Source: Bradyrhizobium hipponense
GTDB lineage: Bacteria > Pseudomonadota > Alphaproteobacteria > Rhizobiales > Xanthobacteraceae
Reading direction: 5' to 3'
NCBI RefSeq assembly: GCF_008123965.1
Contig: NZ_VSTH01000057.1
Span: 49,357-113,356, forward strand
DNA length: 64,000 nt
Part shown: positions 1-8,900 of the stretch, piece after piece
Numbering within the stretch: position 1 is the first letter of the stretch
How the letters are laid out: each line of letters opens with the position of its first letter
Made by a program: the position numbers and the translations under genes
The notes under the pieces: generated by a model
Told to the model about the DNA's origin: nothing
Database searches by the model: none
Seen by the model: the letters and a program-made list of their open reading frames with translations, nothing else

Positions 1-1665
1 TTCCAGGGCGGCATCAAGCGCCACCCGATCAAGATGCGCTCGCGCATCGGCATCGACCGTGCCACCGGCATCATCAAAGCCTTCGCCGCCGACCACGTGC
101 TCGACGGCGGCGGCCAAGCCAATTTCTCCGCCAACGTTGCGACCGTCGCCGCCACCGCCGCGATCGGCATCTACGACATCCCCAAGGTCGACGTCACCAC
201 GGTCGCGCTGCATTCGCGCGGCGTGACCGCGGGCTCGATGCGCGGCTACGGCGCGCTGCAGACGCTGACCGCGATCGAAGTGCTGATAGACGAGGCGGCG
301 GGCGAGCTCAAGCTCGATCCGATCGAATTCCGCAGGCGCAATGCGCTCAGGCAGAACGGCCGGACCATGACCGGCAACCCCTACATCGTCTCGGTGCGCA
401 CGCCCGAAATCCTCGACAGGCTGGAAAAGCATCCGATCTGGCAACAGCGCGCCCAGTTCAAGAGCGCCTCCTCTGACCGTCTGGTCGGCACCGGCGTTGC
501 CTGCGTAACCAAGGACTACGGCGCCGGCGCGGACTGCTCGCTCGGCCGCGTCGAGCTCGGAGCCGACGGCAAGATCGCGATCTTCTGCGATCATGTCGAG
601 ATGGGCAACGGCATCGGCACGGCGCTGGCCAACCGCGTCGGGGCCCACCTCGGCGCCATCGCCGACGATGTCTCGATTGCCCGGGTCGATGGCTATGAAA
701 TCCTTGGCCTCGTCACCTCAGGCGATCCCTACACGATCGATCAAAAGACCCAGGACGCAGCGCAGAGAAATCCGCGCTGGGTGCCCAGGATCAGTTCGGC
801 GACATCAGCCTCGGTCGGCGCTCATGTCGGCACCCACTCTTCCGCGGAGGCCGCCCGCGTTATCTTCCGCTTTGGCCTGTGGCCCGCGGCACTGGAGCTG
901 TGGCGCATCCCGAAGACGGATTCACGCGCCAGGCGATGGGCGAGCGCGACCTGGCAAAATGGCCAGCTCACGATGCCCGGTCTCGCACCGCTGGCGCTCC
1001 CCATGCTCGCGGCAACCGCCCATGCGCGCGGCTTCGTCACCGGTGCGATCGCCCACAGCTTTTCGCGCTGGGCCTGGTCGCGCGCACGCTTTGCCCTATT
1101 CGGCGAGCAATACCGCGCCGAGATCGACGCGCTCGCGATCCGCCGCGGCAACGGCAGGTTCGAACGTATCAACCGCAGCAGCGTCAAGTTTCCACCGAGC
1201 GACAACAACCGGATCGGCACCGCCTACACCTCCATGTGCGGCGCGCTGGTCCGCGTCGAGATCGAACGCGCCACAGGGAGCTTGCGCATCGCCAAGGCCT
1301 ACAGCGTTCTTGAATGCGGCACCGCGCTGGTGCCGGAGGTGGTGATGGGCCAGTCCCAGGGCGGCTTCGCCATGGGCGTCGGCTACGCGCTCCTGGAGAC
1401 CTTGCCGCCGTTCGAAGGCGGACCGGGCGGCGGCGATTGGAATCTCGGGCGCTATCTGGTCGCACGCGGCTCGGATCTGCCGTTGCGCGATCTCGAGATC
1501 GAGATGCTGAAGCCGCTGACGCCTGACGAGCCGCCGAAGGGCATGGCTGAAGTCGTGATGGTCCCGATCGTGCCGGCGCTGATCAACGCCATCTTTGATG
1601 CCACCGGCCATCGCTTCCGCGCGCTGCCGGTCACCTCAAGCCTATTGAAAGGAGTGCTCGCGTGA
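1..1665 (+). CDS. Molybdopterin-binding large subunit of a xanthine dehydrogenase/aldehyde oxidase family enzyme (3' part)
   Basis: The reading frame is open from base 1, so the 5' end lies outside the window; 554 codons are visible. The family hydroxylates N-heterocycles or aldehydes at a molybdenum-cytosine-dinucleotide centre. Family blocks are seen: a VEMGNGIGTAL segment (cofactor-binding GxG region), VLECGTALVPEVVMGQSQGG, and near the C-terminus PPKGMAEVVM, which holds the Glu in the position of the catalytic glutamate. The stop overlaps the GTG start of the 2Fe-2S subunit (GTGA), so the two are translationally coupled. The order large subunit, small subunit, cytochrome fits an isoquinoline 1-oxidoreductase-like (Ior) enzyme with no FAD subunit. 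The substrate cannot be read from sequence. Confidence 0.9.
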   Translation, partial: FQGGIKRHPIKMRSRIGIDRATGIIKAFAADHVLDGGGQANFSANVATVAATAAIGIYDIPKVDVTTVALHSRGVTAGSMRGYGALQTLTAIEVLIDEAAGELKLDPIEFRRRNALRQNGRTMTGNPYIVSVRTPEILDRLEKHPIWQQRAQFKSASSDRLVGTGVACVTKDYGAGADCSLGRVELGADGKIAIFCDHVEMGNGIGTALANRVGAHLGAIADDVSIARVDGYEILGLVTSGDPYTIDQKTQDAAQRNPRWVPRISSATSASVGAHVGTHSSAEAARVIFRFGLWPAALELWRIPKTDSRARRWASATWQNGQLTMPGLAPLALPMLAATAHARGFVTGAIAHSFSRWAWSRARFALFGEQYRAEIDALAIRRGNGRFERINRSSVKFPPSDNNRIGTAYTSMCGALVRVEIERATGSLRIAKAYSVLECGTALVPEVVMGQSQGGFAMGVGYALLETLPPFEGGPGGGDWNLGRYLVARGSDLPLRDLEIEMLKPLTPDEPPKGMAEVVMVPIVPALINAIFDATGHRFRALPVTSSLLKGVLA

Positions 1666-2186
1666 CGACTCTCAGCCTCACCATCAACGGCCGCAAGCAC
1701 GGTCCGATGGACGTCCGCGACGACCTCTCGATGAACGATTTTCTGCGCGAGATGCTCGGAATGACCGGCACCAAGTTCGGCTGCGGCGCCGCGCAATGCC
1801 TGAGCTGCGCCATCATCGTCGACGCGCCAGACGGCACCAGCACCACCAGCCCGACCTGCGTCGCGCCCGCCGTGAACTTTCACGGCAAGTCGATCCGCAC
1901 CGTCGAGGGGCATGCAAAAGACGGCGAGCTCTCGGTGCTGCAAAAGGCCTTCATCGAGCATTTCGCTTTTCAATGCGGCTATTGCACCGCCGGCTTCCTG
2001 GGCGAAGGCCAGGTGCTGCTCGAACGTTTGTCGCGCAACCCCGTACCGCGCGAGGCGCTGGAGCAGACCATCGCAGACGCGCTCGACGGCCATCTCTGCC
2101 GCTGCACCGGCTACATCAAATATCATGAGGCGGTGCGCGACGTGATCCTCGCCGATTCAACCCGCTATCTCATCGCCACCAAGTAA
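1662..2186 (+). CDS. 2Fe-2S iron-sulfur small subunit of the molybdenum hydroxylase
   Basis: 174 aa from a GTG that overlaps the stop of the large subunit. The N-terminal plant-ferredoxin domain carries the first cluster (GCGAAQCLSC followed by a fourth Cys in SPTCVAP). The C-terminal helical domain carries the second (QCGYCTAGF and HLCRCTGY). Together they pass electrons from the molybdenum centre. No FAD subunit is seen downstream; a haem protein follows instead, so electrons probably go to cytochrome c rather than to NAD or O2. Length and motif order are normal for the family. Confidence 0.95.
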   Translation: MTTLSLTINGRKHGPMDVRDDLSMNDFLREMLGMTGTKFGCGAAQCLSCAIIVDAPDGTSTTSPTCVAPAVNFHGKSIRTVEGHAKDGELSVLQKAFIEHFAFQCGYCTAGFLGEGQVLLERLSRNPVPREALEQTIADALDGHLCRCTGYIKYHEAVRDVILADSTRYLIATK

Positions 2187-2209
2187 GCATGCCTGGGGGC
2201 ACACGAGCC

Positions 2210-2827
2210 ATGATCTCCGACGGACCATTCAAGACAATTGCCGTGATCGCGGCGCTCGCGAGCAGCCTGTGCGCGGCCTACGCGGCCTCGGAGACGACGA
2301 CCCCTGCGCTGGCTTCGCCCGAGAGTTTTGCGAACATTGGCGAGACCGAGAAGCGCTCGGCGGCGATCTTCACCGAGCTTGGAAAAGTCCTGACGCATCC
2401 GCGCTGCACCAACTGTCATCCGGCCGGTGACAGGCCGCACCAGGGCGACAATGCCCGCCTCCATCAGCCGCCGGTCACGCGCGGCGCCGACGGCCATGGG
2501 CTCGAGGCGATGCGCTGCAACGCCTGTCACCAGAACGCCAACTTCGAGCCCGGTCGCATGCCCGGCCATCCCGACTGGCATCTTGCCCCACGCGAAATGG
2601 CCTGGGAGGGCAAGACCGCCGGCGATATCTGCGAGCAGATCAAAGACCCCGCGCGCAATGGCGGGCGCAAAGTGGAAGACCTGATCGACCATATCGGCAA
2701 GGACACCCTCGTCGGCTGGGCCTGGAAGCCCGGCTTCGGCCGCGCACCCGCGCCGGGCACGCAGGAGCAAGCCGGCGCGCTGGTTGAAGCCTGGGCGAAG
2801 ACGGGGGCTGCCTGTCCGGCGCCGTGA
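2210..2827 (+). CDS. Di-haem c-type cytochrome, electron acceptor partner of the molybdenum hydroxylase
   Basis: About 205 aa with an N-terminal hydrophobic segment (AVIAALASSLCAAYA) that looks like a signal peptide, then two CxxCH haem motifs (CTNCH and CNACH). It is therefore a periplasmic or membrane-tethered c-type cytochrome. It follows the 2Fe-2S gene by 23 bases and is probably in the same operon; similar proteins are named isoquinoline 1-oxidoreductase subunit in related genomes. An in-frame ATG at 2189 would add 7 residues; the ATG at 2210 is preferred because GGGGG lies about 8 bases upstream and the signal peptide starts there. Its 3' end is duplicated twice downstream in the window (4286-4489 and 11256-11494). 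Confidence 0.85.
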   Translation: MISDGPFKTIAVIAALASSLCAAYAASETTTPALASPESFANIGETEKRSAAIFTELGKVLTHPRCTNCHPAGDRPHQGDNARLHQPPVTRGADGHGLEAMRCNACHQNANFEPGRMPGHPDWHLAPREMAWEGKTAGDICEQIKDPARNGGRKVEDLIDHIGKDTLVGWAWKPGFGRAPAPGTQEQAGALVEAWAKTGAACPAP

Positions 2828-3300
2828 GCGGGTGCTCATAATTCGATTTGGATGATGGCTAGTCTACACGCGCGAGCAGTCATGGTCGGCCCCGCTTAAC
2901 GAGGCGGCTATGAGACACAAGTAGAACTTCGTCGATCACTGCTGGACGTCCGCGTTGGTGCGGCGAGCGCTTCGAGCCTCACGCCGCGATAGAACGCGGC
3001 CACCTCGCGAGTTTAACCTCGTCGGGCTGCCCTTGTTCTTACGGAAACAGCGCCTTTTGAAATGTCAGTATTGATGGCTCGTTACGGCCCTGAAGCAATC
3101 CTTATTGCGTCAGCTCACCGAGAGCCTTGCCCAGTGGGCATGCAATGCACCGAGACCGAGGCAATAGTGGCGCGAGCAAGCTCGGGCATGACGTTTTAGG
3201 AGATGCTGGCACGGCCTAGAATCTTGACTCGCAGACCCACCCCTTAAGGCGCGAGTGGCTCCGGTCGGACCGCTCGCGCCACCGATGAGCAGCAGCCCAG
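2828..3300. other. Gene-free stretch
   Basis: 473 bases with no convincing gene. The first 120 bases or so (AATTCGATTTGGA onwards, to about 2950) resemble the sequence after the cytochrome remnant at 11500-11610, so the duplication covers the 3' flank as well as the gene. The rest shows nothing recognisable. Confidence 0.5.
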
Positions 3301-3897
3301 CTAGGCAGCACGCTTCATGCGTTCGACACTCTGAGTTATGTGGGTTCCGGCATCGTCAGCCACCTTGAGGGACATATCGGCCATCCGACGGCTGGTATCT
3401 AACGCGCTACTGATCGTGTCGCGCACGAGATCGGTGTGCACAGCTGCCAGATCGTGAGGAGTTCGGCAGCGCCAGAGCTCATTCATGCGGTCCATGCTGC
3501 GCTCCATCTGCTGTCGCACGAAATCGAAGTACTCGCGTGAGACGCCGTTCATGCCTTTGGCGACAGCTGTGGCAGAGTACATTATTGCTTCGGCGTTGCG
3601 GGCCGAGCGTTCCGTCGCCCGCTGCGCTTCGTCACCTGTCACACCGAGTGTTCGGCCAAGCTGGTCAGTGGAGCGACCCAACAGCGCCGCGGCCATGTCG
3701 ACGCCGAGGTGCCAGGTGTTTTGCAGCATCTCGGCATTTTGTTGCAGCAAATGGCTGCTGGCTTGAGCCACCTCCTCGCTGGCCTCAGCCGCAGCTAATC
3801 CGATCCGTTTGGTCTGCTCAGCGCTTCTCTCGCCGGCGCGTCGAATTGTATCCTCAGGGGTTTGAGTAGACTTTTCCTCCGGGCGTGGATTGGCCAT
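3301..3897 (-). CDS. Phasin family protein
   Basis: 198 aa, charged and almost entirely helical, with many Ala/Glu/Gln/Met residues and no signal peptide, as in phasins that coat polyhydroxyalkanoate granules. The central region (heptad-like, around LLQQNAEMLQNTWHLGVDMA) and the C-terminal stretch with DLVRDTISSALDTSRRMADM match the Phasin_2 pattern. It starts at ATG 3895-3897 and stands alone, with about 240 gene-free bases upstream that probably hold its promoter. The specific role (granule size, stress or another surface function) is not readable. Confidence 0.8.
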   Translation of the reverse strand: MANPRPEEKSTQTPEDTIRRAGERSAEQTKRIGLAAAEASEEVAQASSHLLQQNAEMLQNTWHLGVDMAAALLGRSTDQLGRTLGVTGDEAQRATERSARNAEAIMYSATAVAKGMNGVSREYFDFVRQQMERSMDRMNELWRCRTPHDLAAVHTDLVRDTISSALDTSRRMADMSLKVADDAGTHITQSVERMKRAA

Positions 3898-4139
3898 TTT
3901 ATTGCTCCATCGATGTTATTGTTGGTGAGGTCGGATCCTGTGCGTATCCGTCACAGGTGCGATCCTACGCAAGCAAACGTGCTCACTTTTCGACCGTTCC
4001 GGGGCAAGGCAATTTTAATCCAGCTCCGCGATTGCGTGCAGGAACGAGCGCTTCAACTTCCAATTATTCTATGGATTGGCTCATCTGTTCGGCACCGCTT
4101 GCTTCAGGATTTTACCGAACCCGCGTCATCAAGGCTCAA

Positions 4140-4270
4140 GTGATCGAACCCAAACAGGCGCGAGATCTACATCAGGTGCTGCATCGCTCCGAGCATCTGG
4201 TCCCGAATGCCGGACATATGGTGACGTATGCAGATCCTGCTGCCATTGCGCAGGCCGCTAAGTCAGCAGC
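4140..4270 (+). pseudogene. C-terminal remnant of an alpha/beta hydrolase
   Basis: One frame reads VIEPKQARDLHQVLHRSEHL and then VPNAGHMVTYADPAAIAQAA. This is the usual end of an alpha/beta hydrolase, with the catalytic His in the NAGHM motif. Nothing upstream encodes the nucleophile elbow or the rest of the fold, and the frame runs straight into a second gene remnant at 4286. I read it as a deletion scar. The homology is by eye only. Confidence 0.6.
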
Positions 4271-4285
4271 AAATTCCTCAAGCTG

Positions 4286-4489
4286 GAGATCTGCGCGCAG
4301 ATCAAAGACCCCGCGCGCAGGGGCGGGCGCAAGGCGGAAGACCTGATCGACCATATCGGCAAGGACACCCTCGTCGGCTGGGCCTGGAAGCCCGGCTTCG
4401 GCCGCTCGCCCGTGCCGGGCACGCAGGAAGAGGCCGGCGCGCTGGTTGAAGCCTGGGCGAAGACCGGGGCTGCGTGCCCGGCGCCGTGA
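4286..4489 (+). pseudogene. 3' fragment (68 codons) of a cytochrome gene paralogous to 2210-2827
   Basis: In frame, EICAQIKDPARRGGRKAEDL through AKTGAACPAP matches the last 67 residues of the di-haem cytochrome with few differences, including the stop position. The haem-binding part and any start are missing, and the sequence after the stop is unrelated to that after 2827. It is thus the tail of a lost paralogue left by deletion or rearrangement. Confidence 0.85.
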
Positions 4490-4640
4490 CCTTGAAGATG
4501 GCGTTTCGGACCGACGTCCTTTGAAGCCGCTTTTGCATGGCCAAGGCCCGAAGCGAATATCACTCCTCCGGCCCCGGCGAGCCGCATTGAACTCGCCAGT
4601 TCCGCTCGCCATGTGTGGGAGCACCGCTTGGAGCAAAACA

Positions 4641-5000
4641 ATGAAGAAGCTTCTCACGTGTGTGGCGGCCATGAGCTGCCTGGTCGCCCTCCTCTCCATC
4701 GCGCAGGCCCGCTCCGCATTCGACGGCTCTTGGGACCTCGTTTTCGTCACGCAAAGAGGCGCTTGCGATGCGACCTATAATTTCACCGTCAACATCACCA
4801 ACGGAATAGTTACACATCCGAACTTAGTCAGGTTCAGAGGCTACGTGGCGCGTTCGGGCGCAGTTCGGGCGTCGGTGACAGTCCAGGACAAATTCGCGTC
4901 CGGCTCAGGCCGGCTCTCTGGTAATTCTGGCCGCGGGAGGTGGAGTGGCCATTCAGGAAGCGCACGTTGCTCAGGTTATTGGGCTGCGCAGCGAGATTGA
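4641..5000 (+). CDS. Small secreted protein, function unknown
   Basis: 119 aa. Starts with a clear signal peptide (MKKLLTCVAAMSCLVALLSI, cleaved near AQA-RS), then FDGSWDLVFVTQRGACDATY and a Gly/Ser-rich C-terminus ending GRGRWSGHSG..CSGYWAAQR. Similar short periplasmic proteins with SGRW/CSGYW endings are common in Bradyrhizobium, as I recall. Two conserved Cys could form a disulfide. GGAGC lies 7 bases before the ATG. It lies between decayed gene pieces but is itself intact. No function can be assigned. Confidence 0.7.
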   Translation: MKKLLTCVAAMSCLVALLSIAQARSAFDGSWDLVFVTQRGACDATYNFTVNITNGIVTHPNLVRFRGYVARSGAVRASVTVQDKFASGSGRLSGNSGRGRWSGHSGSARCSGYWAAQRD

Positions 5001-5002
5001 GG

Positions 5003-5150
5003 CACAAACAACCCCTCGCCATGGACGTACCAGTTTGCGCGCGAGGCCCAATGTACGTGCCGGTCGGGTGTCGCGCCAAGCGGATCATCGAAGGCGCCCG
5101 CGTGAATGATCACCTCACGGCTGCTGCGCGTCAGACGCGGCATCGGGCGC
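5003..5150 (-). pseudogene. C-terminal fragment of a GFA (glutathione-dependent formaldehyde-activating) family gene
   Basis: The reverse strand encodes the last part of a GFA protein (REVIIHAGAFDDPLG, then RANWYVHGEGLFV). It is nearly identical to the copy at 10713-10860. The homology begins just after the stop of the secreted-protein gene and stops at about 5150, abutting the stop codon of the next gene. The Zn-binding N-terminal part is absent. It keeps the Tyr codon that is a stop in the other copy. Confidence 0.8.
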
Positions 5151-5151
5151 G

Positions 5152-5634
5152 TTACTGCTCAACGGGTGTGCCGGCCGGGACATGAGCGCCCGACGCAATC
5201 CATTGGTCGTAGGTCTGGAACTTCACGCCGAGCATGTCGTACGAAACTCGCAGGTAGCCGTCGCTGCCGCGCAGCACCGCGGATGGCATAATCGTCTGCA
5301 CTTCCTGCGCCATCACGCCGACATGGGATTTGTTGCCGCCGTTGTAGGTGAAGCGATAGAAGCCGAGGCCGTTTTCGAGGTGACCGATAAGGAAGATGTC
5401 GTGCTTGAGCATCATGTCCGATCGCCGGACGACACGCCGGGTGGTCCGCCGTGCGACACCTCGCACGCCGACTACTGGTGCGACGACGGGCCCGACAACA
5501 GGTCGGGCGACGCAGCCTGCGCGGTAAACACCAGCGGCACAATAGACAACAGCATTTGCCTCGGGTGTCTCGATGGCCATGGTTGCGGAGAAGGCGGTAA
5601 TGCCGAGCGCGGCGAGGAGGATCGAGCGCATCAT
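5152..5634 (-). CDS. Secreted protein with an S74/tail-fibre chaperone-like domain
   Basis: 160 aa. A signal peptide (MMRSILLAALGITAFSATMA) is followed by a V/R-rich linker (RPVVGPVVAPVVGVRGVARR) and a domain SDMMLKHDIFLIGHLENGLG, FYRFTYNGG, GVMAQEVQTIMPSAV, DGYLRVSYDMLG. That is the pattern of peptidase S74 intramolecular chaperone domains (SD.RLK.dI..ig...GlgfY.f.y, GVmAQEVq). The Ser/Lys self-cleavage dyad of phage members was not verified. GGAG lies 3 bases before the first ATG and 6 before the second. Stand-alone versions are frequent in Bradyrhizobium; the role is unknown. Confidence 0.75.
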   Translation of the reverse strand: MMRSILLAALGITAFSATMAIETPEANAVVYCAAGVYRAGCVARPVVGPVVAPVVGVRGVARRTTRRVVRRSDMMLKHDIFLIGHLENGLGFYRFTYNGGNKSHVGVMAQEVQTIMPSAVLRGSDGYLRVSYDMLGVKFQTYDQWIASGAHVPAGTPVEQ

Positions 5635-5905
5635 TGTCTCCTTCGTTCAATTGTTGTCAGGGGAGCTTCTCGCAAAAGAATAAAGAATAGGATCAGATTT
5701 TCGCCCGGCGAGCAATTGTTCTCCGGGGCGATACCTTCCGCGCCTCAATTCACAGACTATCCCCGCATCGCCAGATTGTGACAGAGATGCAGACTAACTA
5801 TCGTCGCGCCCACATCGGGCGGCCCACACGCGGGGGGCGGCCTGCTCAACATCTGGTCTTCGCTGTCGTGCGCCTTCTCATGTCAGTCAATGACAATTCA
5901 ACACT

Positions 5906-8900
5906 TCAGATCAGCAAGTCATGAGGCGCAGGTACAATGGCATGATGCGTACCATGGTCGCCGTGGTTGGCCGCGTGTTCGTCCAGTGCATTGGGGGGTG
6001 TTTTGACGATGATATCGAGGTCCGCGTCCTGGTCGGGCGGAACGTGCGTATCGAGCGGATTATTGTGCTCTTTAGGCTCGACCGCGACGAGAGTGGAAGG
6101 AGTAGCCTCGCTATCGAAGTGGAACACTAGTTCTTGTTTCACGCCGCCCGTTTCGGACGCTGCTTTAGCCGGCTGTGCGGCTTGTAATGCGATTGCAGCA
6201 GGTGGCGCAACCCGCTGCGAGTTTCCGTCTCCGGCGTTATCTCCGCTTGCGAAGCTCGGTTCGACAATGTCGGCTGCTGCGGTGGCGTTTGCAGAGGTTG
6301 AGGGCAAATCGTGCCCCGAATTGCCGTGCTCCGCGACGGCCGGTTCTGCCGTCTTCACTGCCGCTGACGCGCTCGCAGCGTCCGAAGCCGGGGCGCGATG
6401 CTCGGCGCCATTGCCGACCCCGTTGCCCGGTATGGGTCCAGCTTCAGTCAGCTCCGCCGCTGCCGCCTTTGCAGATCCTGGCTCCGAAGCGTTACCCTGG
6501 TCCGTTTTACCGGCCGTTTCGACGCTCTCGGCTACTTCCGGTGCGTTTGCAGAGGTTGAGTGCCCCGAGTTGCTGTGATCCACGCCGTCTGGTTCTACCG
6601 TCTTCGCTGACCCTGGCGAACCGTCCGAAGCCTGGGAATGATGCTCATTGTCATTGCCGACGCCGTTGCCCGGTATGGGTCCAGCTTCAGTCAGCTCCGC
6701 CGCTGCCGCCTTTGCAGATCCTGGCTCCGAAGCGTGCTGCGAGTTACCCCGGTCCGTTTTACCGGCCGTTTCGACGCTCTCGGCTCCCTCCGGTGCGTTT
6801 GCAGAGGTTGAGTGCCCCGAGTTGCTGTGATCCACGCCGTCTGGTTCTACCGTCTTCGCTGACCCTGGCGAACCGTCCGAAGCCTGGGAATGATGCTCGT
6901 TGTCATTGCCGACGCCGTTGCCCGATATGGACTTCGCTTCGGCCGGCTCTGTGGCCGCCTTTGCAGGTCCTGGCTCCGAAGCGTGCTGGTTACCCCGGTC
7001 CGTTTTACCGGCCGTTTCGACGCTCTCGGCCACTTCCGGTGCGTTTGCAGCGGTTGAGTGCCCCGAGTTGCTGTGTTCCACACCGTCTGGTTCTGCCATC
7101 TTCGCTGACCCTGGCGAACCGTCCGAAGCCTGGGAATGATGCTCGTTGTCGTTGCCGACGCCGTTGCCCGGTATGGATTTCGCTTCGGCCGGCTCTGTGG
7201 CCGCCTTTGCAGATCCTGGCTCCGAAGCGTGCTGGTTACCCCGGTCCGCTTTACCGGCCGTTTCGACGCTCTCGGCTGCTTCCGGTGCGTTTGCAGAGGT
7301 TGAGTGTCCCGAGTTGCTGTGATCCACGCGGTCTGGTTCTGCCGTCTTCGCTGACCCTGGCGAACCGTCCGAAGCCTGGGAATGATGCTCATTGTCATTG
7401 CCGACGCCGTTGCCCGGTATGGACTTCGCTTCGGCCGGCTCTGTGGCCGCCTTTGCAGACCCTGGCTCCGAAGCGTGCTGCGAGTTATCGCGGTCCGCAT
7501 TGGCGGCCGTTGCGGCGCCCGGGTTGACGGTCTCGTTCTGCTGGGTCGACAAAACGCCGGTGTCCGCATTGATCGGCTCACTCTTCGATGTGAGACTTTC
7601 AACTGCCGGAACCGTCGCGCTATGAGCAAGCGCGATTGATGATACGTGAGCCGGCAAGCCAGACGCACCAGCGCTCTCTTCCGTCGCATCCGCCGAATCG
7701 CTCGTGAAGGTTCTGGACCTCGTCGACGCCCCCAAGCCGGTCCGAGTCTCCCCGAATTGGAACCTCAAGCCGTCGTCGGCCAGAACGGTCCAAACTCCAG
7801 CCGTCCCAATTGTGCTCTCGCTCGTATCGACAATGGCGTGGATCTTGTCCGTACTCAGAACAGTCTCATCGGTTGCGATCGCCGATATCAGCGCTGCTTC
7901 GAGCTGCTCCAAGGTGGTGGCGACAGCCCCGCCATCTGGCTCGGAGACGACAGCCGCCTCCGTAATGGCTAAAATGCCCTGCAGGTGGATTTCCAGCAGG
8001 GCGCGATCCCCGATATCAAGGACATGATCGGTCGCATTCACATAGACGATCGTTTGATTGCTTGCGGAGTTGTAGACCCATGCGAGTGTATGTGGCGGTA
8101 TAGACTTGCTTGCCGCTGTCATATGCAGCCAGGCAAGCGCTCCGAAAGCCGCAAGATTGATCCTGCTCGGCCCAGATGCGAAATCGAAGACAGAGTCGGA
8201 AGAGGTAGACTTGGAATCGATCGGTGAGCGATAAACAACGTTTTCAACGTTGCCACCTATCAGTTGATCGCGGCTATATCCGCCAATACTGGCATCGTGA
8301 CCAAAGTCCAATACGCCAAGAGGTTTTTGGAGGTTGTCACCCGCATCGTCTGGGCCCATTTGGCCCCGACCGCCTTCTTGAGCAACGTTGTCGTTTCCAG
8401 TGGTCACAACGGTGGAAGACAGGCGGAAATCGTGCGAAAGGAAACCTGGGGCTGGATTGTCTGCATGATTGGCGCCGGCATGGGTGATCGCGGCCAGTTT
8501 TGTGGTCGCATTCTCTCCGGTGACGGCCAGGAAGCTGTCGATCGACGCTTGACCCTGGTCATGCGACTGCACGGCGAGATGGGGGTCGTTCAGTGCGTAG
8601 ATCAACGCACCAGCGAGAGTGGCGAAGGTGCCATACCCTCCGTGAAGCGACATCGGATTGGAAGTAAGCCGCGGGAATTGGTGTTCTGGGGCCGGGTCGT
8701 CTCCGATCTGTGTGTCGTTTGTTCCTCGCAGTAAAGGTGCAGGAAGATTGGGTGCGCTCGATCCAACGGGACCGTAGTGTTTCCACGGTTTCAAGCCTAC
8801 GGATTGCTCGGCCGCGCGCAGCGCTTCCATTGCCGCTGCCGGGTTCGTGATTTGGCTCGCCTTGGCGAAAAAGTCTCTCTGGGTGAGCGTGGGCGTCTCG

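Noticed and set aside
6270..7500. Regular repeats as a CRISPR array
   Set aside because: Units are 246 bp, coding and without short repeat/unique spacer structure; no cas genes.
6175..7527. Long open frame (450 codons) on the plus strand
   Set aside because: It is antisense to the in-frame repeats of the giant regulator; repeat periodicity keeps several frames open. No domain and Pro/Arg-rich composition.
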